Assembly (NCBI GenBank): GCA_944470555.2
Contig: OX104127.1
Span: 68,409,646-68,473,645 of the forward strand
Reading direction: 5' to 3'
Origin: Heterobilharzia americana
Lineage: Eukaryota; Platyhelminthes; Trematoda; Strigeidida; Schistosomatidae
Length of the DNA stretch: 64,000 bases
Shown here: positions 38,587 through 51,544 of the stretch, piece by piece
How positions within the stretch are numbered: the first letter of the stretch is position 1
How the letters are laid out: each line of letters begins with the position of its first letter
Position numbers and translations under genes: made by a program
Notes under the pieces: model-generated
The model's database searches: none
Seen by the model: the letters and a program-made list of their open reading frames with translations, nothing else
What the model was told of the DNA's origin: nothing

Positions 38587-40639
38587 GTGGTTCCTAAACG
38601 CCGTTGGTCGCATATATTATGCATGATCTGAAAACAATTCGTTGCGGTTCTTTAGTGCGGTGGTTCTGACAGGCTATCTGTCTGCTTGAGAATTACCGAC
38701 TAGGATTATTTGGATGAGCAGTTAAACAGAGGTCAGGCGTTTGTGATATGTAGGACATTTAAGTGTTCGGTACGCTACCTTGCATCACATTATGACACCT
38801 GTGATTAAAGAAACGCTGTTCGAAGATGTCTTGTATGATACACTTTTGAATTGTTGTGGTATTCATTTCTGAAAGGAGTTTGGTGAAAATCCTGCTTTTC
38901 GGGTGTGTGTATTGGCAGCGCCTTGGCCATCAGAAAACATGCGTCTGAAATTTTCTCTCTTCACGAGCTTCTGATCTTTATGTAGCGAGGTTTCGCTTGC
39001 GCATCTGAAGAGATGATCTCTTCATTACCTCCGTTGCTTAATAGTCTTAAATTTTCTGCTTTCTCTATGTGGCTTTTAACTAAGTTCTCATGCTTTCCAT
39101 GAAGATATCCTAATGGATGAAAATTCTCTGGATTTCTTCCATTATGGTCCTAATATTTTCTGTTTCTTTCCTGCGGTCATCAATACCGTTACTAATGATA
39201 GATATGATATCTTCAGTTCCGACGAAAGGTGTGGGGCATACGGCCAAACAATGCATCTGTCACAAAAAAGCACTGGAATGACCAAGTCTTTTATCTTACA
39301 CTGTGGTCAATTTTAGAACCCTCAACCGTAGATCGTCTCATTTATATCCGCATATCTCATATTATGTCCGATATGCTGACAAGAACTGCCTAAACTAAGA
39401 GAATCCCCTAGCGGAGTTCGTTCACTTGCTGCTGTAGGTCTTAGGTTGTTTCTTAAAGTCGAGAGTTCCTTATTGAGAACTTCCAATTGGGATTCGGCTG
39501 ACATGGGATTTTGCCTGGTGCGACTGTAATAGTTTTCAGATTGTTATTTAGTCGTATGTGATCCTACAGGTTAATGAACCCTTTAGCATTACATGCGGAA
39601 GTGAACTTGAAAGGAATAGAGCAAATCAACCGTGCTACTTTCTTGTGTAGGCGTTTGTGGTCACTGTACATGGCTGTCATGCAACGTGAGTTTAGTACCT
39701 TTTTCCTGACGACATCCAAGGGTATGGCCCCCCAGAACACCCCATAATATAGGGTGCTGAGAGGTCAGCCACATTACTTCAGTTCCTAGGTAGTCTGTTG
39801 GAGCTTAAGCTTTTCCGATATGATCTGTAACCACGTCGCTACGTCAAGGGTTGAGAGTCTTCAACTACACTCTTGATTCCATCCACCGTGGACATAATAT
39901 TGCCCATTTCTTTTGTATTCTTCCTGACGTTATTGTTAATTACCGACATAATGTCTTCAATTCTGACGAAAAATGTAAGGCATGTAGACTCTTTGAGATC
40001 TGAATTACATGATGCAATAGAGTTGCAAGACGATGGAATAGTAGTGGAACCAACTCTTTTATTACTTCGCCAGAGTTATTTAGATTGGTCCGTCTTATTC
40101 TTGAAACTGACTCAAAGTGAGATTTGGAACTCACAAAAAAGCTGGTAGGTGAAATATTTATTCCAGAAGGATGGGAATACACTGTCTGTAAGTCACAATG
40201 TAGCTTCATATCACTCAGACGGAAGAGGTCGTTATATCACCATAAATATAGAGTAATAATCAGCTACACACAAACGGAAATCCACAAACACATAATCAAG
40301 AACCACAAGTCAAGACAGTGTATCAATTCAGCGTTACCACAATGGACCCATAGTGAGGTACCATCAGAGGAACAACAGTGACAAAACGGAAATTCAAAGA
40401 TCCATCAATGAATAAACGCGGCTACTGGACCGAAAAAATGACAACTATCCAACTTCAAAGTTAGGGACAAACTTCTTGCCTAAAACTACAGACCGGCTTT
40501 CTGAACCTCATCTGAAGATGGGATGTGCTGAGCGCTCATCTACTGTTGAATTCAGTGCTGTCCGATTCCCTGAGATCAGGGGATGCACAACTGCGTGCAT
40601 TGCGAATAACAATTCTGTACACATGGCACTTCCAGACTA
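38587..40639. other. Unassigned sequence, probably old repeat
   Basis: The minus strand at 39790-39530 reads GVFWGAIPLDVVRKKVLNSR then CMTAMYSDHKRLHKKVARLI, and 39504-39322 reads a short coiled-coil-like QLEVLNKELSTLRNNL. Frames are broken by stops. It could be the ORF1 of an unidentified retroelement or a degraded gene. Confidence 0.35.
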
Positions 40640-42110
40640 CTCCACAGCAAGCCCGAGAAAACCAGGCAGGCTTTAGACCTGGCCGTGGATGTATCGACCA
40701 AATATTCACACTGCGCCAGGTCCTGGAACATAGGCATGCTTACAGACGCCCGACAATAGCTGTATTTCTCGACCTGAAGGCGGCATTTGACTCCGTTGAT
40801 CGAGAAGTCTTATGGCAGTGTCTGTCACTGAAAGGCGTGCCTAGTAAGTACATCACCTTATTGAAAGCTCTCTACTCGAACACTTGTGGGCATGTTAGAG
40901 CCTATGGTGAGTTGTCCAGGGAGCTATACTCATCAAGTGGTGTCCGTCAAGGATGCCCACTATCCCCATTCTTATTTAATTTTATCATAGATATTCTTAT
41001 GGAGGTTTCCCTCTCGTCACCTAATTACAAAGACGTTGACCCGATCACAGGTGAATTTTCCTTAGATCTAGAATATGCAGATGACATAGTCCTGTTAGGT
41101 GAAGACGCTGACAAGATGCAGAGTCTTCTGAACACTTTGAGTGGGAATTTGAGAATGTTTGGGATGCGATTTTCACCACCCAAATGCAAATTTTTGCTCC
41201 AGGACTGGTCTTCAGCGGTACCGCGGTTAACAATAGAGAGTGAAGTGGTTGAGTGTGTTGACCACTTCACTTACCTGGGAAGTAGGATCAACCCGGTGGG
41301 TTAGTTGCCGATGAGATTTCTGCACGGATACAAAAGGCTCGATTGGCTTTTGCCAATTTGCGCCACCTATGGCGCCGCCGTGATATTCGTTTGTCTATTA
41401 AGGGTCGCGTGTACTGCACAGCAGTCCGCTCTGTTCTACTGTATGGCTGTGAAACATGGCCATTGAAAGTGGAAGACATGAAAAGGTTACAGGTATTTGA
41501 CCACCGTTGCCTTCGTAGTATAGGACGTATTCCGTGGTGTCACCATGTGAGTAATGCAGAAGTTAGGTGTAGAGTTTTAGGGAGAAGAGGTAAGTCAGTC
41601 GACGAGGTTGTGAACCTTCATCGACTGAGATGGTTGGGACACGTACTACGTATGCCTAGTCACCGATTGCCTCGTCACACAATGTTGGCTGAGGTGGGTT
41701 CAGGCTGGAAAAAGGCCCGAGGTGGCCAGACTAAAACATGGCACCAATGTATGAAGTCTCTGACTGTTGGTTTAAGCCATGTAGGACGATGCAGACTAGG
41801 TGGTTGGGGTCCACGGGACAAGAGGAACCAGTGGTTGGAGACCCTAGGTGATATGGCTCAGAACCGAAGTCAGTGGCGCAGATGTATACACACATTATCC
41901 TCATCTTAACAACGCTATACCGAATCTCACTATTTTGTCACTCCTCTTTCCTTTCTTCTCATACTTTATATTTCTTTTGACTGCATTCACTTATCTTCAT
42001 CCTTCACCTCACTACCTTTTTACTTGATGTGCTGATATGAGGTGTGGCAACTCGGACCGTTACGCAGTAATGCCTGGTCATATGTTGATAATGATGAGAC
42101 TACTCCAGCG
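40640..42110 (+). mobile_element. RTE-type LINE, 5'-truncated, best-preserved RT in the window
   Basis: Starts at ARENQAGFRPGRGCIDQIFT and includes the RT palm FLDLKAAFDSVDREVLWQCL (about 40765-40825), SGVRQGCPLSPFLFNFIIDI (about 40935-40995), LEYADDIVLLGEDADKMQSL (about 41070-41130) and YLGSRINP. A single-base frameshift near 41300 moves the frame. The C-terminal part then runs open from 41343 to 41909 (GCETWPLKVEDMKRLQVFDH; LHRLRWLGHVLRMPS). The 3' tail is at about 42025-42100. Confidence 0.8.
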
Positions 42111-42729
42111 CCCTCCACCAGGCACACCGCAGAAAGCTGCCCTATAAGCGAGCTTTGGGCGTATCGAGGCAACTGTTAATGACTGATGAACCACCATGAA
42201 GATTAGATAAATAGCAATGAGTGGTAGGATATAATAGCCTGACTGCTTAACAATTTGCAGTTAGGGGCCTCAGACTCCCAGGGTCAGTGCTTCATACTCT
42301 TCTTCTTTTCCACTGACCTAAAGGGTTCTTTTAAGCTTCGTCCACTTCTACATACTGATGATCTAAACATTTCTAGGGAAACCGACAAGTTCATGGATGT
42401 CAATCTTTTCAGACAAGACCCGAACAAACCATGAAAACCGATCGTGGAAAACTCACCCCCACTTAAAATAAGCGCAGAATAATGCTTATGAGTGACCACA
42501 CTGGAAACGTCGTATACTATTTAGAAAAGACCAAAATATTCAGTCCAAAGGATGAGGGGGAACTAGGTGAATCTATTGTTAAGTCTTTTGGTGCAGACTG
42601 CCCATCATGTGTTGAAAAAGGCTTATGGTCTAACCGGATTTTGTCTAGTGGACCTTATGAAGCTTAATGTCAGAACTCGAAACATAATAGCATTTTATTA
42701 ACGCCTTTTCCAAAAAAATTGTAAATGAG
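42111..42729. other. Unassigned sequence between LINEs
   Basis: Short open frames without recognisable content. No gene supported. Confidence 0.35.
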
Positions 42730-44200
42730 GGAAGGTGCATGAAACTAGAGATTGACCCAATCTGGCTAAGACGCCTGAAGCTTAACCTTAACCTATTTTT
42801 TTCGCCTTTTGCATCGCACTACCCATGCTTCCTGCTGTTCTACTTTTAAGCCTATCCTTCTACCGTCAACACTATCATGAGTGTATTGTAGCTATCGAAA
42901 GACACTGGCTTAAATCTAGGTCACGATTCTTTAGCATTTTGGGACATCAAGTTGTGGAATAATTTCCCACTTCTATGTCCCCATTTCAGATTCAACATCA
43001 ACTTAACGATTTCCTTCAGTTCACGGATATCCATTAATTTCTTGACGTTCATGTTATACCCAAAAATATGAAGTATAGTGGGGCTATCGGTACGTAATTA
43101 TGGCCGAGCCGATGCGTCCACTGATAACACCCTCAGTTAGAATGAACACAGTTGTTATATAGTATCACTTTCAGTAAATTTATGGAAAGTTATCCGTCCT
43201 AACTACTATCCTGTATGATTTACTTGAGTACTTGCATCTGCGACGGTTTTTGGACTTAAAACTAAGCAAGTGATAATAAAACGAAAGAAAATGAGAATAA
43301 GGTCACTGAAAATATAAACTCTTCATGTCTACTTCAATTTACTATGCACTACTATATTCTCTTTGGCATTGATGTGATAACACTCAACAGAACACCATAG
43401 TGATCTCACTCATAAGAAATTATGAAGCGTGTTTATCACTGTGGCAAGAACGAGTTTTATTTCGAATTCTACAAATTCGTCTAACTTTTGTACATATGTC
43501 TTCTGTAACTAAGCAAATACCTGTCTTCAAATCCACACTTCCCTCTATTCCTTAGAGATATTTTCAATTTGTCTTGATTTCACTACTTCCGTACATACTT
43601 TCATCTTCTTCCCCATAAGCTGACCTCTAAACAGTTGGTTGAGGTTACTTCATAAAGTAACCTTTGAAGTCATGACAATTAAATCACCTATATATCACGA
43701 TTGATATACTTCCATGTGGTATTTTTGTGCTTCTATTTTGAGTTTTGGCCTGCTGCTTACTTTGCAATTCATTTTTCAGATCTACATGATCAACCCTTCA
43801 TTTATGTGAAAGCCTAGTAATCGCATTTGTCGGCGTATACCATGTCACCACTCTACAAGACTCAAGGTTACATCTGCACCACCCACTGTACCCTGAAGAA
43901 TATCTTATGGTTCAAACAACTGCCGAAAAAATCCTGATTACGCACTGAATTTAGTTATGTTGGTTTTTGGCCAATTATTGTTCTTTCTGCTAAATATTAA
44001 CTTTATTTCTTTGAATTCATCTCTCGTGTCCCTTAAAAAACGATGTTTAATGTATTACTTGTTATTGCACCCAACAGTGAGTTCATATTACCAATGTGAT
44101 AAAACCTGCAAACCGGTTTCTTTTCGTATTGCTTATGTTGCGTGAAATACACATTAATATGCTGCAACTCCTCAAGAAATAAATTGCGTCCTGAGGACAT
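42730..44200 (+). mobile_element. CR1-like LINE 3' end, diverged
   Basis: 42740-42810 (CTGGCTAAGACGCCTGAAGC onward) matches the RT C-terminal segment at 52730-52790. Matching continues loosely for over 1 kb: 43560-43640 with 53640-53720, and 43735-43810 with 53810-53880. It is a direct, diverged relative of 52730-54190. Confidence 0.6.
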
Positions 44201-44519
44201 GCAGAGAAAAGCAACTATGGGAGTGATCGGGTCAATAAGTGGACGGTATCGGGCAAATAAATTAACACACCCACCACTTCTGCAACACAAGAACTGTGTT
44301 GTATATGTTCATGGTCTAACGCATCGTCCAGTATCATGTCCATGCGAAGAATTCATTTTTGATGATTGACCTTAAATCTGATTGGTTCCCTCCGATTTCA
44401 GAGTTATTGTTTGTGGATGGGGGGCTGGGAGCCTGTATTAATCCTTTTTCAGTAGGTTTCTGTGCTTCTCCAATCCCCTTTTGAATGAGTCAGTTGAAGA
44501 TGCGGACACTGCTTTTAGT
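44201..44519. other. Unassigned gap
   Basis: No repeat boundary or gene seen. Confidence 0.3.
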
Positions 44520-46900
44520 AGTCGGTTCCGAGGTGTTGATTACTCGACGCGAAAACTAGTACTCTGCGGAGACCATGTATGTTCTTTGCTTTCGTAGTCT
44601 CCTACCATGTTCTCTGAGGTGTTCCAAGCTAGTGGGAAAAAAGGAGAAGATAGATTAGGTCTGAGGTCATTTCCTGGAATCCTGTATAGCATGCTTAGGC
44701 CTCCCCTCTGCCTGCGATAGGACAAAGTCGGTCTTCATAGGTGAGGCCAGCTATCGCAAGGATCATACGGGTAGCTGCCCTCTGAACTCTTTCTAGAGGG
44801 TCTGTGGCACCTTCCAGACAAGGATTTGCCGCCTGTGTGCAGTTTTCTAATTTTGACCTGACTAGGGATGTGTTTAAGATGGCGAACATGTCACCGCTTG
44901 TTTTCGCAGACGTTCTGCGTGATGCCCAGAGGGTCCTTAAACTCCGAGCTGCTATCAATCGACAGTGAGCCGTGGTTTTCAAGTCATAACTCACCGTGAC
45001 TCCCGGGTCATTGTGGGTCAGCACCGACGGCAAAGGAGTCGCATCAATACCGTGGTTGTTGCTGTGTGTATGTGCCCCAAGTGCAGCTCACACATTTACC
45101 TGCATTGATAGGCACCAACCACTTCTCTGACCAGGCGGACAAGCTGTTCAGGTCTGTTTGGAGCGCACACATATCCTCATCGTTCCTAATTTCCTGCCAG
45201 ATTATTACATCGTCAGCGTAGAGAACCATAGGGGATTTCGTGATGTTTGGCAGCTCATTTACTTATCGGAGAATCATCAGAGGGCCCGGGATTGTGCCTT
45301 GTGGCACTCTACTCTCTACCGGCTTCCAAGTGGAGAGTTGAGAATTGGTCCTAACTCTGTCTCTTACCGTCTCTTATCCATGCGACTAGACTGCCAGTGA
45401 TTCCAAAACTTCCCAGTTTCCCCGGCAACCTGGAATGGGGTACTTCGTCGAACGCCTTACTACAGTCTATGAAAATGACGTGTGTAGGTATCCCATCATC
45501 TTTGGACTTAACCCAACTTTCTCTAACTGTGGGAAGATTCGTCAAGCAAGGTAAATTTCTACGAAGACCATGCTGCGAGCAAGGCAAAAGAGTGCTGCTC
45601 TCATGGTGGACTATGATAGCCTTGTTGATTGCTGTTTCTAGGATTTTCTCTGCAGTACTAGTCATATCGGTCGGTAATTTGACGTGAGCCGCCTACAACC
45701 TGCCCTATGGATAGGTGTTACTGTGGCATCCTTCCAGCAACGAGGGTGTGTGCCTTCACTGAGAGACATTCTGAACATGGTAGTCAATGGGCCGGCTACA
45801 TGGAGTGCAAACTCTGGGCAGCCTTGAGTGTAGCTCATCCGGTCCCGTTGATTTTTCCACATCGAGACTACTCAATATCCAAAATACATCATTGCGATCG
45901 ATATCCATAGGGTTTATTCTGTTAGATTTCAGTGTCTCTGCAGTTCAATAAGTGTCTAAAGATTCCTAAATGAAGACCTCAACAAAATGCCCAGCCACGA
46001 CTTCTGCTTTTTCCACATCGTCCTCAATCAAACAGTCAGTCTCGATCCTTTTGATTAGGGCGGGTGTACCACGATACACCTTATTTCTCTGGTCCACGTA
46101 GGAAAATAACCTCTTTGAATGTTGCAATGCAGCCTCGGCAAGACGCCTTTCAAAGCGTATTCGAGGACGGCGGATAGCAGCGGTACACCTGCTGCCAGCT
46201 TCCTTGTAATCCTTTACCACTTCGGGTGTACCAAGGTTGGCGTCTGGACCGCAACACTTTTCCTTGCGCTGTAGCGAGATTCGGATTTCGTGGTTTATCC
46301 ATGGAGGACAGTGTTCCCGTTCCCTCGGGACAGATCATGGAATGAACGGTTGGGTCGCTGGTGCATATAACTGTTTGAAGTAGCACCACGCACCTCCAAC
46401 TGAGGCTCCTAGATTGACTGCCCAGTCCTTCGAAGATGCTGCCAGGTTAATAGCCTCCGTATTCGCTTTCCATATGTTGGGTCTGGCTGGGGGACCAGCC
46501 TGGTAAAAGATATCTACTGTGAATCTGAAGATGATCACAGTGTGATCACTTTCACCAAGAGGTGCAAGATGCTGGATGAAGTATACATCATCTGTATGTG
46601 AGAATACCAAGTGCAGAACCGATGAAGCACGCTGAGGATCACATCCGGCTTGTGTCCTAATGTGCCGTATGAGGGCTGAGGAAAGTGATGACTCCAATAA
46701 ACTCTGGTAAAACTAATTCCCTGCTGCTTTTGTTGTTGCTCAACCGGAGAAATCTCACGCTGGTTGGAAGACTCCAACAGATCGACCTAGGCATTCATCT
46801 GCACAGAGGGTCAGCCCAACTAGAAGGAAGTATGATGCTCCACAATAAGGGCTTCGAGATACGATGAATAGGTTCACGTCATACCTCTTGCGTTCCAGCC
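44520..46900 (-). mobile_element. CR1-like LINE ORF2 relic (endonuclease and RT)
   Basis: Minus strand, 5' to 3': endonuclease end with LAPLGESDHTVIIFRF (SDH motif, about 46560-46510), linker, RT with PCSQHGLRRNLPCLTNLPTV (about 45585-45525), VIFIDCSKAFDEVPHSRL (about 45480-45430), catalytic LYADDVIIWQE (about 45225-45195), then KLENCTQAANPCLEG and EDRLCPIAGRGEA (about 44860-44700). Several frame changes. Family by motif order is CR1-like (SR1/Perere group in schistosomes). Confidence 0.75.
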
Positions 46901-46999
46901 GGTAGAGCAGCATTTCACATGTCCCACCTTCATGTGAAGCTGTTTCTACGGCTTTTACAGCTGAGTTATTCTTAACGTTAAGGATGACACCGCTACCTC

Positions 47000-48430
47000 T
47001 GCTCGCTAACCTGTCTCATCTAAAGGGGACGAATCCTCGTGTGTTTCACAGTCACCGATCCAAGAAGAGAACCAATTTTGCGAGATGGGATTTTCTTCAA
47101 GTCTTTCTTTGCTTATCACACTGCTTTGTTCATTTCACTTGTTCTATAGACTATATGCTTTTGTTTGCAATACAGCGAAATTTGTTGAATGAGTTTGCGT
47201 CTTATCCTTAAAGGCTTCGGTATCAGTTTTCGCCGACGCCTCACTACGCGGTGACCCAATACCTTCTGGTCTTGCCCCCCTGCTGCTAATCTGTATTTTA
47301 GTCCTGCTTCTGCCTCTCGTTTTTTGATTCCATCTGCAGGAGCCGTATCCTCTAAGTCTGTGCATTCTTCAAAATCTGATCTCTCTCTTCTGCTGACTTG
47401 AACATGATCTTTATTAGCCGAAACTGATTTTCGATAACGGCCGTTCCCTGTTCTCCTAATCTATGTATCTTGAGCAGGGTGACTCCTGGCACGTTTTCTG
47501 GTAAAAGCTGAGTTATCGAACGTTGTACCTTGCCAAGGCCATTTTCAAAACGTTTACAGTCTCTACTTTCTTCCGCTCTGTGAAAATTACGGACCTGTCA
47601 GGGGGCTCTACTCTGTCTTGGCTACGTAGAGTGATGACAGCTGGCTCGGTTACCGTTACAGGCTTCTCTGCATGTCGTTTATGCTTAGTCACTTGCCATC
47701 CTCCAGATTCGGGTATGCAAGGTTTACTAAAGCCTAGTCCAATGACGTTGACACTCAGAGCCCCAGAATGGGCTTGCATTCCATTCGCTGCTATTTCCGT
47801 CAATGATTGGGTGGCAGAACTGGGTGTGACCCGCGGTCTGCGCGGTTATGTAGTTGGAGCTGAGAGCGCTTCACTCCTGCTTCTTTCGTCTGAAGTAGAC
47901 CTAGTCTCACGGTCAGCTGTTTTCGGACTGGGTCTGCCAGCCCTGGGGATGCGAGATCCAGAAGATACTCGCTTCAACCTGCTAGGTGTAGTTCTTTCCA
48001 AATCACTGTCAGCAAACCCACTAGCTAGTCTACGCGCCTGACTTACAGCCTGTCGATCGACGTCCTTAAAATTTTGCAAAGCGATCTGCATGTCAATGAA
48101 TGCTGTGTCGTTATCACTGTCACAGTTGTCAGCTTTGACTTCCGACGACAGTTCTCAGCTATCGTATTTAAAAGTGTTTTTGCTTCTTGTACCATAGTGC
48201 GAATGTCCGAGCAGCACAGCGTGCAAAGCCAGACACTTACTGCTTTGCTGCACCTCTTGTATGCTAAGGGCATGAAGCTTGTACAATTATCGTGGAACCA
48301 ACCCTTACATTCGCTACGCTGCATACCAGAGGCCGCTGTAAAGTGACACCTGGCCCTACCACAAGCATTTTCATGATACTCTTGGCTAACTATGTAGCAG
48401 AAACTACAGAAGTTCACCCAGTAAAGATTC
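47000..48430 (-). mobile_element. CR1-like LINE ORF1 relic with PHD-type zinc finger
   Basis: Minus strand 48417-48200 reads MNFCSFCYIVSQEY, then ECKGWFHDNCTSFM and VWLCTLC: the Cys4-His-Cys3 spacing of a PHD finger, typical of CR1-clade ORF1 proteins. It is followed by a coiled-coil-like stretch and an Arg/Ser-rich region (48090-47850). It sits directly upstream of the ORF2 relic on the same strand, so both are one element. Confidence 0.65.
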
Positions 48431-50449
48431 CTGTTTTACTTCACCAGAACAACGTTCCGACTGGAGCAAAAATACAACAGTCTTTGATGTGTCAACACAA
48501 CGAATAACCAGGATCAAGCTGAATGTGAAGAGTCACTCCTCTTTTCAAACTGCACTTACCTCCAGGATGAAAGAGCAGGAACAAAATTTCGAACCAAAGC
48601 TAGTGCAGTAAAGCTGTGTCCTCCATGGAATTCGTTTTTTGATGACATGGTTATGGCTGCATCGCTAAAAGCTTCAGAATGGAGGATAAATATCTACACC
48701 ACCTCTGGTAGATTGATGCCGTTTATATTAGGCATAGGTTATTCAAAGTTGACCACTGGCAATACCATCCACGGAGAATGACGGGTACTAATGTTCTTGG
48801 TTGCTTCATCCAGGACCTTGGAAAAAATAAGCAGGAACCCAACATTACGAGTAAGACCCAACTCCACTATTACTAGCTGTGAGCCCATAAGCCCTACACC
48901 TCCGTACTTCTTCAGCTCAAAAATTTGAAGACTCAGTCACTTGCCACAGTCCCGGCCTGGCATGATGGACGATCTCCTAACAATGTGAAACCTCTCAAAC
49001 AACTTGTGAGAAGATTAACCTCGTTGTGAATTTCCATCCAATAAATCAGGAACTGAAGCAAACAAGAGATTTCTAAACAATAGACCAACCACCCGAGATA
49101 AGCGCATAATCCAAAACATAGAAGCAGTCTGAAATACGGTTCTGTATTGATAAACAATGTTGGCTGATAAAATAAAAACCTAGAACGGTCAGGCCCCTGC
49201 AGGTGCATCGCCATCAGATCATTCCACAAAAGGGTATATCAGCATGAAAAGGCAGAGCTGTTTCCAAGCAACGAGTGGATACGCGAAATACAACCCTGAG
49301 TTCTCACAATGACGCAAAGGAGCAAGAAAAACGAGCATCCAATGTGAGATAGAATATCAGGGAACAACGAAAGGAGTTACAACACTATCATGAAGTGTGA
49401 AACATACTAATATCTGGGGCCGTTATACAGTGAACAATATACGATTGACCAGAACGAATAGTCAAGGCTGCAAATGAATCAGTGTCACGGAGAAACATGA
49501 AATATGCTACTCACTAGTCCTAAGCATTATAAAAATGAAGGTGTAAAGAGGGACACAAAGACAATATCCCATGGGGTAAACAAGAACAAGCAAGAAAGGG
49601 GTTAACTCCAATTTAACCCGTACTTACTAGTCTCATTTAAGAGGAAATCATCGAGGAATTGAGAAAACGAGATCAAACTTTCAACATTTAAAAATGCGTT
49701 TCTTCAACAGTTGGGAATTAGTGGAACTCTGTTGCAGCATGCATCAAGTGGGCTTTCTGTAGATGATCCCAAGGTAAAGTTAGATCTTCACGTCATGGCT
49801 AGTTGCAAGAAGCAAAATAGCTAGTTGACGTGCCATCCTTAAGCCTGAAACTATAGGTCAAAGGTCGGCGGGGATCCCTTCTTTACACGTGTGCTTTGGC
49901 AAGTCAGAGTGCCTGTAAGTAGCACGTTGTCACGTGAACTTAACGTGGTGGGACTGACATAGATGGTCATTTTTTCACTCATATAGCAGGTGGAACGAAT
50001 TTTTTGGCGGAAATTTTATAATCCCTTTATTTGCTGCAGTATTTTTAAGCAAATGGTTCGATTTGTTGTGCAGAAAGTCAGCTTGCCCGACATTAAACTG
50101 GGCATGTCGGCACTAGTCTCCGTCCGTCAGATGGCCTGTAGTCATTGTCTGCAACATCTACACTCCGTGTGGTAGACTTGTCTACTGATATGAAGAATTT
50201 ATGGTGAATCAGGTACATTCTACAGAATATTTAGTTGTAACCACCCAATATATGCTTGTCATGATGTGAAACTTCGGCTGGAAGGTCGATTTCTCCCTTA
50301 CTTATAGGCTGTTTCTGTGATGGATACGACCTAACGCTGCAAAAAGTGGAATGAACAGCGCTTCATACGTAAGTTTCAGGTTTCACGTAGATTTAAAACA
50401 AGTAAAAAGCGTCAAAAAAGCAGGATTTGATGAATCTATAAATTTCAGT
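48431..50449. other. Unassigned, A-rich repeat debris
   Basis: 49000-49700 is A-rich with no long frame. Short frames at 48933-49229 and 49990-50175 are not recognised. Nothing gene-like. Confidence 0.35.
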
Positions 50450-51240
50450 AGTACTCGTCAGCTGGATACTGTACGTACTTGATTATACATACATATAACG
50501 TGAACTGGGACATGCTTCAACCATTTCTGTATGTGCTCCACCATTCGGGTGGACAGACGCCCTTTCTTACGACCGATGTATCTGCTTCCGCAGGTACATT
50601 CGAATTGATACATGCATTTAGATGTGTCGAAGATCGGAGTCCTGTCTTTCCCTGATTGCTGCAATACCCTTTTGGTGGTGCTGAGGGGAATCAGTTAAGC
50701 TGCGTAGTAAGTCCTTCTGGTAAACTTCACCAGTCTTCGTCTAACTACCCCTGCACGTCATCACCTTTGAATGGCAAGGTGACACAGGCTGGTTTCTTCT
50801 GCACTGTTGGGGCCATTGTTCCGCTCCCTACCCACTTTGTGTGCTTGTTGAGAAAGCTTTCTGGGTACCCGTTCTTCGCCAACACGCTTGTCAAAGTCTT
50901 TATTTCGTAGTCTAGTGTGCTGTCGGAACAAATTTTCCTGGCTCTGTTACACGGCATTCTAACTGCATTCATTTTGTATTGGATTGAAACAAAGCTCCTG
51001 GAATGAAGGCATTGTCCTGTCCAAGAAGGTTTCCTGTAGATGGACCTTTCTATAGATCCATCGATTCTTTTCACTAATGAGACATCTAGGAAACTAATCA
51101 TGTTATTTTCCTCGGGCTCAATCGTAAAAGTCAGGTTTTGGTGACGAACTGAGGCTCTTCAGTAGTGCTTCTGCCTCCGCGTCACCATTACATACAACGA
51201 ATATGTCGTCCTTGACCTTTATGATTGAGCACGGGGAGAC
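50450..51240 (-). mobile_element. Penelope-like element, RT thumb and GIY-YIG endonuclease
   Basis: The minus strand 51101-50745 reads FLDVSLVKRIDGSIERSIYR then KPSWTGQCLHSRSF, the Penelope RT C-terminal motif. 50664-50458 reads MYQFECTCGSRYIGRKKGRL then STRMVEH, the GIY-YIG domain with C-x-C-G and the conserved Arg/Glu. A frame break lies between the two parts near 50700. 5' truncated. Confidence 0.75.
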
Positions 51241-51544
51241 AATATAAAACTTCATTATGCCATATTACGTGTTATCTAGCCTCACTAGTTTACTAGCTGG
51301 TCCTAAAGCTTGGAAAAAGTGGGGAGAATGGGCATACAGCTAGCGACCCGATCCCAGAAAGTTGTAGCTTCGCACCTCCCTCCAGATCAGCAGCCTAGGG
51401 TTCGACGAGTTTCAACATCGATGCCAACCTTCATAGTTCCATCAGACTAGCTAAGCTGAAGGAACCCGGTCAAGCACCCTCGTCGTTTGGCACGCCGTCA
51501 TGCTACGTTGCACTGCTCGTAATCGACCCTCTAGCCAACTAATC
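51241..51544. other. Unassigned, resembles a LINE 5' region
   Basis: The stretch CACTAGTTTACTAGCTGGTCCTAAAG at 51284-51309 is similar to the 5' end of the SR2-like LINE (38586 leftward; 56353 rightward), so this may be the 5' UTR of a related element. No open frame. Confidence 0.35.

Noticed and set aside
40124..40381. 85-codon frame upstream of the RTE LINE
   Set aside because: Biased, hydrophilic composition with no motif or neighbouring exons. Not supported as a gene.
47523..48041. 172-codon plus-strand frame
   Set aside because: Antisense to the CR1-like ORF1 region, with no recognisable domain.
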